A stretch of DNA of 64,000 nucleotides from assembly GCA_030830695.1 (NCBI GenBank), contig JAURML010000130.1, positions 1 through 64,000 on the forward strand, written 5' to 3'. Below, piece after piece: positions 18,304 to 26,997 of this stretch. The stretch's first letter is position 1. The number at the start of each line of letters is the position of its first letter. The DNA comes from Caenibius sp. Its GTDB lineage: Bacteria; Pseudomonadota; Alphaproteobacteria; Sphingomonadales; Sphingomonadaceae. Both the position numbers and the translations under genes were made by a program. The notes beneath the pieces are model-generated. The model searched no databases, was not told where the DNA came from, and was given only the letters and a program-made list of their open reading frames with translations.

Positions 18304-18750
18304 TCAGACCCCCACATCCGCTTCGACCCAGCCCACGGTCTTTTTTTCTCCGGCTTCATTGGCCGCCCAGATGTCCGCCCTGAAGCGGAAGCCGTTTCCC
18401 TTCGGAGTTTTTTCGGTAATGACGCCGCCGGTCACGATCACTTCGTTTGCGATGGTCGATGCGATGTACTTGCAGACGATCCGCGCGTTTTTGAACATGG
18501 CGGCGCCAAAATGATTGACGCACATTTCAGAAATATAGGCGGATGACATTTCGCCGGTCTGGATCGGGTCAGTCAGACCCGTCGAACGGGCATAATCAGG
18601 ATCCCAGTGATTGGGGTTGAAGCGCCCCCATACCCTGCTGCCCATAAGCTGAATTGCCGCCTTCTTCTTTATGGGCTGCAATTCGTAACCCACCGGCGTT
18701 TCCGGCGTGATGCGCAAACTGTCCAGATTCAAACCATTCTGGCTGGCCAT
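18304..18750 (-). CDS. MaoC-like enoyl-CoA hydratase subunit (ChsH1-like)
   Basis: Hot-dog-fold protein of 148 residues. The motif GRFNPNHWDPDYAR carries a hydratase-type Asn/His/Asp set, and GLTDPIQTGEM follows. It probably hydrates an enoyl-CoA to the 3-hydroxyacyl-CoA that the downstream retro-aldolase-like protein would cleave. First gene of the four-gene reverse-strand module. ATG 18750 is preceded by a GGGAGAG Shine-Dalgarno; an upstream in-frame reading to 18990 overlaps the tetR start and was rejected. Confidence 0.8.
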   Translation of the reverse strand: MASQNGLNLDSLRITPETPVGYELQPIKKKAAIQLMGSRVWGRFNPNHWDPDYARSTGLTDPIQTGEMSSAYISEMCVNHFGAAMFKNARIVCKYIASTIANEVIVTGGVITEKTPKGNGFRFRADIWAANEAGEKKTVGWVEADVGV

Positions 18751-18829
18751 CGTGTCGCTCTCCCGATCATGCACCAGTTCTAACCTGAACGATGCCACTG
18801 CGGGTTCTTGCCACGGGAATCGAAAAACA

Positions 18830-18847
18830 GTCAACGGTATCGTGGAA
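18830..18847. promoter_or_regulatory. Degenerate copy of the island palindrome between maoC and tetR
   Basis: GTCAAC at 18830-18835, six bases, then GTGGAA, which matches four of six positions of GTTGAC. It sits between the divergent maoC module and tetR, where an autoregulatory operator would be expected. Weak match; supported only by position and by the better copies at 21314, 21383 and 25870. Confidence 0.35.
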
Positions 18848-18943
18848 AAATTGCGTCCTTCGGGAAAGGCAGGCAAGCCAGACGGATCATGGCTGGATAC
18901 GACAAGCCATTGCAAAATACTGGGGGCAGGATAGGTTTTGAAA

Positions 18944-19591
18944 ATGACAAAGCCGTCCAATATTTCGAAGCGCCGGGAAACTGCCCTCAAGGAGGGCAGC
19001 AGCGATTATCTCGCCAAGCGAGAAGAACTGGTGGAAATCGCTGCGGGCCAGTTCAAGCAAAGCGGCTATCGCGCGACCACGCTGGCCGAAATCGGGCGCA
19101 AGGCCGGGCTGGACCGGGCCACGGTCTATTACTACTTCGGCAGCAAGGAAGAATTGTTCCGTGAAATCCTGCGTACAGGCGTGGACGCCAACATGCGCGA
19201 GTGTGCGCGCATTTCACAAGATGGAACGATTGACCCGGTTGAGAAGCTCAAACGCGTCATCCGCCAGTTGATGACGGCCTATGACGAGCATTATCCGCAC
19301 ATGTACGTGTACATCCAGGAAGAGATGGAGCGTATCGCCAGCGAGCAGAGCGTGTGGGCGCGCGAAATTATCGGCCAGACCCGCAAGTTCGAACGCATCG
19401 TCACCAATCTGATCGAGGAGGCGACTTCAGCAAAGCTGCTGCGCAGCGATGTGCCGGTATCAGTGTCGGCAAATGCCATCTTCGGCATGCTGAACTGGAC
19501 TCACCGCTGGTATCGGCCGGGCGGGAAATATTCAGCTCAGCTCGTCAGCGATTCCTTCGCCAGCATCTTCATTGATGGAATGCGGGCCTGA
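18944..19591 (+). CDS. TetR-family regulator of the catabolic island
   Basis: Transcription regulator of 215 residues. N-terminal TetR HTH: QFKQSGYRATTLAEIGRKAG, then LDRATVYYYFGSKEELF. The C-terminal ligand domain (VEKLKRVIRQLMTAYDEHYPHMYVYIQEE) resembles the TetR_C domain of FadR/KstR-type acyl-CoA-sensing regulators, but the ligand is not known. ATG 18944 has an AGG 8 bases upstream; TTG 18938 is too close to it. It is divergent from the maoC module and convergent with the acyl-CoA ligase gene. The likely regulator of the GTCAAC-N6-GTTGAC sites (inference). Confidence 0.9.
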   Translation: MTKPSNISKRRETALKEGSSDYLAKREELVEIAAGQFKQSGYRATTLAEIGRKAGLDRATVYYYFGSKEELFREILRTGVDANMRECARISQDGTIDPVEKLKRVIRQLMTAYDEHYPHMYVYIQEEMERIASEQSVWAREIIGQTRKFERIVTNLIEEATSAKLLRSDVPVSVSANAIFGMLNWTHRWYRPGGKYSAQLVSDSFASIFIDGMRA

Positions 19592-19601
19592 ACCGGCCCG
19601 C
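19582..19601. terminator. Hairpin between convergent tetR and acyl-CoA ligase genes
   Basis: Perfect 7-bp stem GCGGGCC/GGCCCGC with a 6-base loop that contains the tetR stop codon, in the 14-base gap between the two convergent genes. No T run. Confidence 0.45.
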
Positions 19602-19605
19602 CGCC

Positions 19606-21240
19606 TCAGCTCATTTCGGCGAGCCGTTTTCTAAGCTCCACCTTGTTGACCTTCGTCGCTGACATCGGCCATTCGGCAGTGGCGACAAAATAGATCGCAC
19701 GCGGCACCTTGTAGCTGGCGATATTGCCCTTGCAGTGGCCGATCAGCTCATCCTCGTCTGCGCTGGCTCCGGGATGCAGTTCGACAAAGGCCACCGGCAC
19801 TTCGTCCATGCGTGCATCGGGCCGTCCGACCACTTCGGCGATCTTTACCGCCGGATGGCGGCACAGATAAGCCTCAACCTCGATCGCCGCGACATTCTCC
19901 CCGCCAACCTTGAGCATGTCCTTGGCGCGGCCATTGAAGGTGAGGCTGCCTTCCGGGGTGCGCGCATAGAGATCGCCGGTGTGCAACCAGCCGTCCGCGT
20001 CAATCGCCTCAGCGGTTTTTGTCTGATCCTTGTAATAACCCCTGGTTACGCAATAGCCGCGCACCAGGATTTCACCCACCTCACCATCGGGCAGATCTTC
20101 GCCGGTGTCCTTGTCGACGATACGCACCTCGATGCCGGGCACGGGTTTGCCATGAGTGGTCGAGCGCTGTTCGCGGGTTTCGTCGGGGTCGCTGATCGCA
20201 AAGATGCCAGCCGTTTCGGTCATCCCGCAGCCTTGCAACACTTCCGCCTGTGGCAGTCGGTACTGGATTTCCAGCACCAGCGATTCCGGGCCGATGAACA
20301 GCATGGTGCGCACTTTCGCGGCCGCTTCGTCAAACCCCGGATCAGCCATAAGTGGCTGGAGAATGGCCGGGAACCATGGCCAGAAGGCCGTGCAGCCATT
20401 GTCCTTCATCAGCTTTATCGCCCGGGCGGGATCGAAGAAGCTGTCAGTCAGATAGGTTCCGCCGGTGCCGATCGAGCCGAGGAAGGGCGCCAGCGAGCCG
20501 ATGTGGAACAGCGGGCCGCCGCCCCAGGTCACGTCATGATCGCAGGAACGGAACCGGCTGTCCGCGCGCTCCACCGGGCCACGGGTCATCGCCTCATGCG
20601 TCAGCATACACCCTTTGGGATTGGCGGTCGTACCCGAGGTGTAGATGATCGCCGCGAGATCGGCGAGGCGCGTGCGCATGCGCAGCCGATCAATTTGTGC
20701 GTCGCCGATTGCCTCGCCAGCCGTGTAAAATTCATCCGCGCTGGTAAATCCCGGTGCGGGATCGCCGCTCAGCAGCACGATCCGTTTCAGCTTCGGTGCC
20801 TCGTCCAGCGCCAGGGCCGCGCCGGTCGCGTCTGCCAACGAAGGCATGGCGTCACTGAGCACGCTTCTGAAATCGAGATAGGTCGTATCAGCTGCAGCTG
20901 TCAGCAGCAGGCTGATGTCCGCATTGTTGATGATGTATGCCAGTTCATGCGCCTTGTGCCGCGCATTGAGGGGCACCACCGCACAATTGGCGAGTTGGGC
21001 GCCGAAGAAGCCGGCCACGAACTCGGGCCCGTTGTTGCAGAACAGCCCGATGTTCGAACGCGGCGCGATGCCAAGGCCGATGATGCCGCGCGCCACCTTT
21101 ACCGCCTCGGTCAGCAGTTCACGATATGTAATCCGGCAATCGGGCATCACATAAGCGGCGCGGTCCGGATGGCGTGCGGCGCTGCGCACCAGCAGATCGC
21201 CAATCGGACACACTTCGCTCCAGCGCTCGAACGTGGCCAT
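19606..21240 (-). CDS. Acyl-CoA synthetase (AMP-forming)
   Basis: ANL-superfamily ligase of 544 residues. P-loop-like AMP motif IYTSGTTANPKGCMLTH; adenylation core with GCGMTETAG; HTGDLYARTPEGSLTFNGRAKDMLKVGGENV hinge; C-terminal KVNKVELRKRL with the catalytic Lys. It activates a carboxylic acid to its CoA thioester. The substrate is unknown but is probably the ring-opened acid made by the neighbouring oxygenases. ATG 21240 has a GGGAGAGAG Shine-Dalgarno. It is divergent from the LLM gene across the 349-base control region. Confidence 0.92.
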   Translation of the reverse strand: MATFERWSEVCPIGDLLVRSAARHPDRAAYVMPDCRITYRELLTEAVKVARGIIGLGIAPRSNIGLFCNNGPEFVAGFFGAQLANCAVVPLNARHKAHELAYIINNADISLLLTAAADTTYLDFRSVLSDAMPSLADATGAALALDEAPKLKRIVLLSGDPAPGFTSADEFYTAGEAIGDAQIDRLRMRTRLADLAAIIYTSGTTANPKGCMLTHEAMTRGPVERADSRFRSCDHDVTWGGGPLFHIGSLAPFLGSIGTGGTYLTDSFFDPARAIKLMKDNGCTAFWPWFPAILQPLMADPGFDEAAAKVRTMLFIGPESLVLEIQYRLPQAEVLQGCGMTETAGIFAISDPDETREQRSTTHGKPVPGIEVRIVDKDTGEDLPDGEVGEILVRGYCVTRGYYKDQTKTAEAIDADGWLHTGDLYARTPEGSLTFNGRAKDMLKVGGENVAAIEVEAYLCRHPAVKIAEVVGRPDARMDEVPVAFVELHPGASADEDELIGHCKGNIASYKVPRAIYFVATAEWPMSATKVNKVELRKRLAEMS

Positions 21241-21313
21241 GTGCTCTCTCTCCCTTGCTGCCTGCCGCGTTTCTAACGGACTGCCGCATAAAATGGGAGC
21301 ATTACCGCAAACT

Positions 21314-21331
21314 GTCAACGTATGAGTTGAC
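21314..21331. promoter_or_regulatory. Palindromic operator, copy 1 (GTCAAC-N6-GTTGAC)
   Basis: GTCAACGTATGAGTTGAC: perfect 6-bp arms and a 6-base spacer. It lies 74 bases upstream of the acyl-CoA ligase ATG. Size and symmetry fit a TetR dimer site. Confidence 0.7.
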
Positions 21332-21382
21332 CAGAGATGAATCCGAGGCACCGTTGCTTGACACGAAGTGGCCAAACCGCAT

Positions 21383-21400
21383 ATCAACGTACGCGTTGAT
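21383..21400. promoter_or_regulatory. Palindromic operator, copy 2
   Basis: ATCAACGTACGCGTTGAT: perfect 7-bp arms around 4 bases. It shares TCAAC-N8-GTTGA with the other copies. It lies about 190 bases upstream of the LLM gene and about 140 bases upstream of the ligase gene. Confidence 0.7.
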
Positions 21401-21589
21401 TAAAGATTCGTGTGGAACGCACCTTGAAGAGCGGGTCGGGATGCTATCTGATGCTCGCATCCTGTCCGGCGGTTTGGTGAAAGCGCCAACCGCGCGGTGC
21501 AACCGGCAAGCCGGCCTGGCCAACAGGCCCACAAAACAGTTCGGCGGGCATAAGTACCGCCAGAAACCGTGATTTTTAGGAGAGAGTGC

Positions 21590-22690
21590 ATGGCCATGCA
21601 ATGCGGAATTTTCATGACCCCCTACAACCCGCCGAGCCGCACGCCGCGGCAGGTTTTCGACTGGGCGGTCGATATCGCACGCATCGCGGACGACGCGGGC
21701 TTTGCGGATTTCATGATCGGCGAACATTACACGCTGGCGTGGGAAAACATTCCCTTGCCCGAAGCGATCATCGCCGCCTGCGCCCAGACCACGAAGCAGA
21801 TTCGCTTTGCTCCCATGGCGCACCTTCTGCCCTATCACGATCCCGCCACGCTGGCGTTGCGGGTTGGCTGGCTGAGCCAGGTGATGGAAGGCCGTTATTT
21901 CCTTGGGGTTGCTCCGGGCGGTCACCATACAGATGCAATCCTGCACGGCTTCGAAAACATCATGGAATTGCCGCCCATGCAGCTCGAAGCGCTGCACCTG
22001 ATGGAGCGTGTATGGGAAGGCAAGCCGTTCCTGGAGAGGGGCAAATATTTCAAGGCCGGCTTCCCGGGTCCTGATACGATGCCTGAATACTGGGTCGATA
22101 TCGCGGACAACTCCCCCTACGGCGGGCGCGAAAATCTGGAAATCGCGGTCACCGGCCTGTCCGAAAATTCCAAGTCCATGGAATTTGCCGGATCGCGCAA
22201 TTACAGCCCGATTTCCTTCTTCGGGGGCACCAGCCAGATGAAGGCGCATTGGGACACCTGGGCCGGCGCAATGGAGAAGGCCGGACACACGCCTGATCGC
22301 AAGCGGTTCCGCGTGTGCCGTGATATTTTTATCGCCGATACGGACGAGGAAGCGAAACGGCTGGTCCGCAAGACCGGACTGATGCAGACCTGGAACAAGT
22401 ATCTTAAGGAAATTTACGTCAAGTTCGGCCTGTTCAACGGCATTATCGCTGACAGCGGGGTCGATATCACCCCCGAACAAATCGATGACGAATTTCTGGT
22501 CAATCATGTTATTCTGTGCGGATCGCCCGAAACGGTGATCGAGAAGCTGGAAGCGCTGGCGGACAAGGTCGGCGGCTGGGGGCAGATCGTGGCCAACCAG
22601 CATGACAGCATCGATGATCCCAAACCGTGGGAAGAATCGTTGCGCCGCCTGGCGGGCGAGGTTTGCCCCAAGGTGAACATGCCGATGTGA
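21590..22690 (+). CDS. LLM-class flavin-dependent monooxygenase
   Basis: Bacterial luciferase-like oxidoreductase of 366 residues, expected to use reduced FMN and O2. It starts with CGIFMTPYNPPSRTP and has GFADFMIGEHYTLAWEN, APMAHLLPYHDPATLALRVGWL and GRYFLGVAPGG, all typical of the LimB/luciferase alpha-like group. This family includes limonene monooxygenase-like enzymes and type II Baeyer-Villiger monooxygenases. Which of these applies cannot be read from sequence alone. ATG 21590 follows TTAGGAGAGAG; ATG 21596 is an alternative. It leads a forward operon with the alcohol dehydrogenase and P450. Confidence 0.87.
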   Translation: MAMQCGIFMTPYNPPSRTPRQVFDWAVDIARIADDAGFADFMIGEHYTLAWENIPLPEAIIAACAQTTKQIRFAPMAHLLPYHDPATLALRVGWLSQVMEGRYFLGVAPGGHHTDAILHGFENIMELPPMQLEALHLMERVWEGKPFLERGKYFKAGFPGPDTMPEYWVDIADNSPYGGRENLEIAVTGLSENSKSMEFAGSRNYSPISFFGGTSQMKAHWDTWAGAMEKAGHTPDRKRFRVCRDIFIADTDEEAKRLVRKTGLMQTWNKYLKEIYVKFGLFNGIIADSGVDITPEQIDDEFLVNHVILCGSPETVIEKLEALADKVGGWGQIVANQHDSIDDPKPWEESLRRLAGEVCPKVNMPM

Positions 22691-22782
22691 ATTGGCGGGG
22701 CGGGCAACGCTGCTTCGCCCCCGTCGCCGCCGAAATACACCGCCTGAATGCACCGGATGTGCACGCGTTTGAGGAGAGTTGA

Positions 22783-23868
22783 ATGGCCACCGGTAAAGCC
22801 TGCGTCATGGTTGAAACCAATAAGCTGGAAACCTGGGATGTGCCCATTCCCGACCCCGAAGCAGGCGGCGCGCTGGTCCGGGTTGTGGCAGGCGGCGTGT
22901 GCGGCAGCGATGTTCACATCCTGACCGGCGAAGCGGGCATCATGCCTTTCCCCATCATCCTGGGCCATGAAGGCGTGGGCCGGATTGAAAAACTGGGGCC
23001 GGGTGTGGAAACCGACTATGCCGGTGTTCCGGTGAAGCCGGGCGATCTGGTCTACTGGGCGCCGATTGCACTGTGCCACCGCTGCCACAGTTGCACCGTG
23101 CTGGAAGAAACCCCGTGTGAAAATTCGCAATTCTTCGAACATGCGGAAAAGCCGAACTGGGGCAGCTATGCCGATTTTGCGTGGCTTCCCAACGGCCTCG
23201 CGTTTTTCCGTGTTCCTGATCATGCTTCAGTCGATGCCGTGATCGCGCTGGGCTGTGCCTTGCCGACCGCGCTGCGCGGCTTTGACCGCTGCGGCCCGGT
23301 GCGGATGGGTGAAACGGTCGTGGTACAGGGGGCTGGCCCTGTCGGTCTGGCCGCTATCCTCGCCGCGTCAGTGTCCGGTGCGCGCGAAGTGATTGCCATC
23401 GACATGCATCAGAACCGGCTGGACGTTGCCCGGTCGCTGGGTGCCACGGCCACGGTTTCGCTAAAGGAAAGTCCAGAAGAACGTCGCCGCCAGATTTACG
23501 ACATTTGCGGCCCTCATGGCCCGAATGTCGTGGTTGAAGCGGCAGGCGTGCTGCCGGCTTTTCCGGAAGGCGTGGACCTTACCGGCAACCATGGCCGATA
23601 CATCATTCTGGGTCTGTGGGGCGCCATTGGCGAGCAGTCCATCTCGCCGCGCGACACCACGCTTAAGAATCTCACCATCGCCGGGGCGACTTTCCCCAAG
23701 CCCAAGCATTACCATGGAGCGTTGCAGCTGGCAGTGCGCTGTCAGGAAAAGGTGCCGCTGGCCGATCTGGTCACGCATCGGTTCGGCATCGCACAGGCGC
23801 AGCAGGCGCTGGATGCAACCGCAAGGGGCCAGGTCGTCAAGGCCGTGATCGACCCCGAAATCAGCTAA
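22783..23868 (+). CDS. Zinc-dependent alcohol dehydrogenase (MDR family)
   Basis: Medium-chain dehydrogenase of 361 residues. Catalytic zinc ligands are in GGVCGSDVH and GHEGVGRIE. The structural zinc loop has four Cys spaced CxxCxxCxxxxxxxC ([15 protein letters not shown]). The Rossmann motif [13 protein letters not shown] is followed by [10 protein letters not shown], whose Asp favours NAD+. It would oxidise a secondary alcohol to a ketone, plausibly the product of the P450 just downstream, in the same order of logic as CamC and CamD in camphor breakdown (inference). Good Shine-Dalgarno GAGGAG. Confidence 0.92.
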   Translation: MATGKACVMVETNKLETWDVPIPDPEAGGALVRVVAGGVCGSDVHILTGEAGIMPFPIILGHEGVGRIEKLGPGVETDYAGVPVKPGDLVYWAPIALCHRCHSCTVLEETPCENSQFFEHAEKPNWGSYADFAWLPNGLAFFRVPDHASVDAVIALGCALPTALRGFDRCGPVRMGETVVVQGAGPVGLAAILAASVSGAREVIAIDMHQNRLDVARSLGATATVSLKESPEERRRQIYDICGPHGPNVVVEAAGVLPAFPEGVDLTGNHGRYIILGLWGAIGEQSISPRDTTLKNLTIAGATFPKPKHYHGALQLAVRCQEKVPLADLVTHRFGIAQAQQALDATARGQVVKAVIDPEIS

Positions 23869-23894
23869 ACCGGATTATCCCAGGAGCCCTTACC

Positions 23895-25139
23895 ATGACT
23901 GACACCGCAGCGATTGACCCGCGCGCCCGCGCCGCCCGGCCAGACCATGTGCCCGAGGAGCTTGTCCGCGACATTGACATGTATGCGCTGGACGGCATCG
24001 AGAATGGATACCACGAGGCTTGGAAATCCTTGCAGGAGGGCCAGCCCGATCTGGTCTGGACCCCGCTGACAGGTGGTCACTGGATCGCGATGAGCGGTCC
24101 GGTGGTCAAGGAAATCTACGAAGACCCTACCCGCTTTTCTAGCGAGGTGATCTTTCTGCCGAAAGAAGCAGGCGAAAAATACGCAATGGTCCCCACGCGC
24201 ATGGATCCGCCCGAACACACCCCCTATCGCAAGCTGCTCGACAGTGCACTCAACCCCGCCCGCATCCGCGAACTGGAAGGCATGGTGCGCAAGGCGGCGA
24301 TTGACCTGATCGAGGAAATCGCTCCGCGCGGAGAATGCGACTTCGCGATGGATTATGCCAAGAAGTTCCCGGTTCGCGTGTTCATGGCGCTCGCCGATCT
24401 TCCGATCGAGGATGCGCCCAAGCTGGCACTTTTTGCAGATGATATGACCCGCCCGCGGGGCAACACCCCGGAAGAAATGGCGGCTTGCCTTGATGAGGCG
24501 AACAAGGGCTTTTTCGCCTATGTTGAGCCGATCATCGCAGCGCGCAAAGGGAGGACGGGCAAGGATCTCATCACCACGCTCGTCAACGGCAACATCAACG
24601 GCGAACCCATGTCACATGAGAAGGAACTGGGCCTGATCTCGCTGCTGCTGCTGGGCGGTCTTGATACGGTCGTCAACTTCCTCAGCTTCATGATGATCTA
24701 TCTTGCCCGCCATCCTGAAAAGGTGGCCGAAGTGCGCGGGAACGACCTCAAGCTGATGCGCGGGGTCGAGGAACTGTTTCGCCGCTTCCCCGTGGTGTCG
24801 GAAGCGCGCATGGTCGCCAAGGACCAGAGCTATCGCGGAGTTGATCTGAAGCGTGGGGACATGATCCTGATACCCACCGCGCTGACCGGGCTCGATGAGA
24901 CCGCGAACCCCGATCCGTTCACGCTCGACTGGGAACGGTTGCCCAAGCATTCGACCTTCGGCGGTGGTCCGCACCGCTGCGTCGGGCTGCATCTGGCGCG
25001 GATAGAAGCGACTCTGACCCTGCAGGAATGGCTCAAGCGCATTCCCGAATTCCGCCTGGCTGACGGATGCAAGCCGGTCTACGCATCCGGCATCGTCGCT
25101 ACCGCAGAAAACGTCAGGCTGAGCTGGAACGTTAAGTAG
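23895..25139 (+). CDS. Cytochrome P450, CYP101-like
   Basis: Soluble class I P450 of 414 residues. I-helix [14 protein letters not shown] with the Asp-Thr pair, ExxR in EELFRRFP, and the heme loop [10 protein letters not shown] with the axial Cys. The overall pattern, including [16 protein letters not shown] and VHLKRGD-like substrate-side segments, is close to camphor-hydroxylase-type P450s. It hydroxylates an unactivated C-H bond. No ferredoxin or ferredoxin reductase gene is in the window, so redox partners must lie elsewhere. It follows the dehydrogenase after 26 bases. Confidence 0.92.
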   Translation: MTDTAAIDPRARAARPDHVPEELVRDIDMYALDGIENGYHEAWKSLQEGQPDLVWTPLTGGHWIAMSGPVVKEIYEDPTRFSSEVIFLPKEAGEKYAMVPTRMDPPEHTPYRKLLDSALNPARIRELEGMVRKAAIDLIEEIAPRGECDFAMDYAKKFPVRVFMALADLPIEDAPKLALFADDMTRPRGNTPEEMAACLDEANKGFFAYVEPIIAARKGRTGKDLITTLVNGNINGEPMSHEKELGLISLLLLGGLDTVVNFLSFMMIYLARHPEKVAEVRGNDLKLMRGVEELFRRFPVVSEARMVAKDQSYRGVDLKRGDMILIPTALTGLDETANPDPFTLDWERLPKHSTFGGGPHRCVGLHLARIEATLTLQEWLKRIPEFRLADGCKPVYASGIVATAENVRLSWNVK

Positions 25140-25158
25140 GCGGCACCGGTCCATTTAT

Positions 25159-25200
25159 GCCATGCAGGGATAGCCGCAAGTTAGGCGATCCCTGCATGGC
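25159..25200. terminator. Strong hairpin between P450 and the convergent CMD-like gene
   Basis: Perfect 13-bp stem GCCATGCAGGGAT/ATCCCTGCATGGC with a 16-base loop. It overlaps the last codons of the reverse-strand gene and lies 19 bases after the P450 stop, so it may serve both. No T run. Confidence 0.65.
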
Positions 25201-25840
25201 TGGCCGCCGCCGCCGCAAGATCCAGTGCTTGGGTGATTTGTGCGCGGCTGGCGCCCAGCGCCTTCGCGTTGGCCAGATGTACACGAAACCCGGGGCCAAA
25301 GGCGTGAGTGGGGGCGATGTCGCAGGCCATCGCGGCCAGTTCCTTGACCACTGCGCGCACGGAACCGATCTTCCATGGCACCGCACAATATTCGAAAAAG
25401 GCGCTGAACTGTGCCGGGCAAAGTCGCAGCATCGCGTCCAGAAATCCCGGATTTTCCCGCTCGAAGCCATTCCAGAACGGGTCCGTGCCGACGTAACGAT
25501 CCCACAGCGCCTGGCGTTCCGCATTAAGCGGGGCCTGGGGGTCGATCAGCCCGCGCGCGCCCGCTTCGGCCAGAACCATGGCCTGGCTGAACATCAGCGA
25601 ATGGACGCCGAGCCCGGAGACCAGCGCGATGATTTCTTCTATCTGGTCCAGGCTAGCGCCGGCGTCAAAAGCCTTGCTGAGCGTTGACCTCGTCCCGTCG
25701 GAGTGAAGCGAGGTGACCGAGATGGCAAGACCCAGTTCGATCAGGGCGCGCGATACCGGATCAAGTGGCTCGCCTTCGGGCAGATCGGCGATGGCGTTCG
25801 CCGCATGGTCGCGCAGCGCGTGCAGGATTTTATCGTTCAT
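25181..25840 (-). CDS. Carboxymuconolactone decarboxylase-like protein without CxxC
   Basis: AhpD/CMD-superfamily helical protein of 219 residues with two half-repeats (near 55-100 and 160-215: FRVHLANAKALGASRAQITQAL). The peroxidase CxxC is absent: the corresponding region reads VTSLHSDGTRSTLSKAFDAGAS. A thiol peroxidase role is therefore not supported; a lactone-ring or decarboxylation-type reaction is possible but unproven. Its start is 30 bases from operator copy 3. Convergent with the P450. Confidence 0.75.
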   Translation of the reverse strand: MNDKILHALRDHAANAIADLPEGEPLDPVSRALIELGLAISVTSLHSDGTRSTLSKAFDAGASLDQIEEIIALVSGLGVHSLMFSQAMVLAEAGARGLIDPQAPLNAERQALWDRYVGTDPFWNGFERENPGFLDAMLRLCPAQFSAFFEYCAVPWKIGSVRAVVKELAAMACDIAPTHAFGPGFRVHLANAKALGASRAQITQALDLAAAAASHAGIA

Positions 25841-25869
25841 GAGTCGATACTATATCACACACCAAACTA

Positions 25870-25887
25870 GTCAACTTTGGTGTTGAC
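25870..25887. promoter_or_regulatory. Palindromic operator, copy 3 (GTCAAC-N6-GTTGAC)
   Basis: GTCAACTTTGGTGTTGAC: the same perfect 6-bp arms and spacing as copy 1. A second inverted repeat, CACCAAA-N9-TTTGGTG (25860-25882), overlaps it. It lies between the divergent CMD-like gene and the NTF2/hydratase operon. Confidence 0.72.
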
Positions 25888-25930
25888 CAGATTGCGGCCT
25901 CCAGCCATAGTCCTGCCGGGAGAGCGAGAT

Positions 25931-26446
25931 TTGTCCACACTTGAAGAACGCATCCGCCGGTTGGAAGACCGTGCCGAGATTCAGGATCTCGTCGCCGCCT
26001 ATTTCCGGGCAGTCGACGATGACGACTACGCTGTGGTCGCCCGGTGTTTTACACCCGACGCGCAGTTCGTCGCCTCTGGCTTTACGGGCGACCGTTCGCG
26101 CGAGGCGGTGGTCGCATTCCTCAAACTGGCGCGCTCGGGCATGGGGCAAACCGTGCATACGCCGAATTACGTCCAGATCGAGTTTACCGGAGATGGTGCC
26201 GCCAGCGGCCTGGTGAGCGCGCATCTGGAACTCGGGCTGGGCGACAAGACGCATTACGGCGCAGTCCGCTATATGGATGAATACCGGCGGGTCGATGGTG
26301 TCTGGCAGATCGCCTTTCGCGACATGAAAGCGGTTCACATGGGGCCGTGGTCGCAGGTCGAAAGCTCGCTCACCACGGCGCTGAATGTTCGCTGGCCGGG
26401 AGCTGATCCGCTGCCCAGTGACTGCCCGCGAGCAACACCGGGCTGA
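25931..26446 (+). CDS. NTF2-fold (SnoaL-like) protein 1
   Basis: Protein of 171 residues with an NTF2-like cone fold: LEERIRRLEDRAEIQDLVAAYFRAVDDDDY, then ARCFTPDAQFVASG and a C-terminal YMDEYRRVDGVWQIAFRDM. This superfamily includes isomerases, dehydratases and cyclases of ring compounds. The start is probably TTG 25931, with a GGGAGAG site upstream; the longer frame from 25877 overlaps the operator and was rejected. First gene of a forward operon running to 30922. Confidence 0.78.
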   Translation: MSTLEERIRRLEDRAEIQDLVAAYFRAVDDDDYAVVARCFTPDAQFVASGFTGDRSREAVVAFLKLARSGMGQTVHTPNYVQIEFTGDGAASGLVSAHLELGLGDKTHYGAVRYMDEYRRVDGVWQIAFRDMKAVHMGPWSQVESSLTTALNVRWPGADPLPSDCPRATPG

Positions 26447-26525
26447 GCGGTTGCACGCCCGATGTTGCGGGGCGCCACCGCGTGTGACATCGTGATTTGA
26501 ATTGAATAGTTGAAAGGAATTGAAG

Positions 26526-26987
26526 GTGGATTTGGAGAGGGAACTGCAGCGCCTGATTGACGAACGCGAGATCGAGCGCGTGATGGCCGATTATGCCTAT
26601 TACCTCGACATGAACATGCCGGAGCAGATGGCCGAATTGTTCGTGGATGATTGCGAAGTCGATTATGCGCCCAATTTCGGCGCGACGGGCATCGAAGCCT
26701 ACAAGAAGACGCTGGACGGAATCGGCAGCTTCTTCCGCGGGACGAGCCATCACAACTCGACCCCGGCGATTGACTGGGTTTCGCCGACCGAAGTCAACAC
26801 GCGCACGATCCTGGTCGCCATCCACCGTTACACCAAGGAACGGCCCGACGGAATCCTGTACGGCCAGTATTTCGACACGCTGGTCAAGCGCGACGGGAAG
26901 TGGAAGTTCAAGAAGCGTGTGCTCAAGACCACGATGACGACGGATTACCACGTCAAGGCGGGCAACGAGATCGGTCGCAACCCCTGA
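26526..26987 (+). CDS. NTF2-fold (SnoaL-like) protein 2
   Basis: Protein of 153 residues in the same superfamily as its upstream neighbour but of a different subgroup: LIDEREIERVMADYAYYLDMN, ELFVDDCEVDYAPNFG, and a SHHNS motif in the pocket region like scytalone dehydratase/SnoaL-type enzymes. GTG 26526 is the likely start, with AGG 8 bases upstream; TTG 26520 is too near. A dehydratase or isomerase step on a cyclic intermediate is possible. Confidence 0.78.
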   Translation: MDLERELQRLIDEREIERVMADYAYYLDMNMPEQMAELFVDDCEVDYAPNFGATGIEAYKKTLDGIGSFFRGTSHHNSTPAIDWVSPTEVNTRTILVAIHRYTKERPDGILYGQYFDTLVKRDGKWKFKKRVLKTTMTTDYHVKAGNEIGRNP

Positions 26988-26997
26988 GGCCATACGG

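Larger units (their letters stand above)
21241..21589. other. 349-base divergent control region of the island
   Basis: No convincing gene lies here. It separates the acyl-CoA ligase (reverse) from the LLM oxidoreductase (forward). It holds two 18-bp palindromes of the GTCAAC-N6-GTTGAC class, centred 69 bases apart. Further right is a GC-rich stretch with no clear motif until the Shine-Dalgarno of the LLM gene. Confidence 0.7.

Noticed and set aside
19735-21276. Open frame of 513 codons opposite the acyl-CoA ligase
   Set aside because: Antisense shadow; the ligase on the other strand has all ANL motifs.
25181-25840. AhpD-type alkylhydroperoxidase
   Set aside because: No CxxC motif in the region where AhpD needs it.
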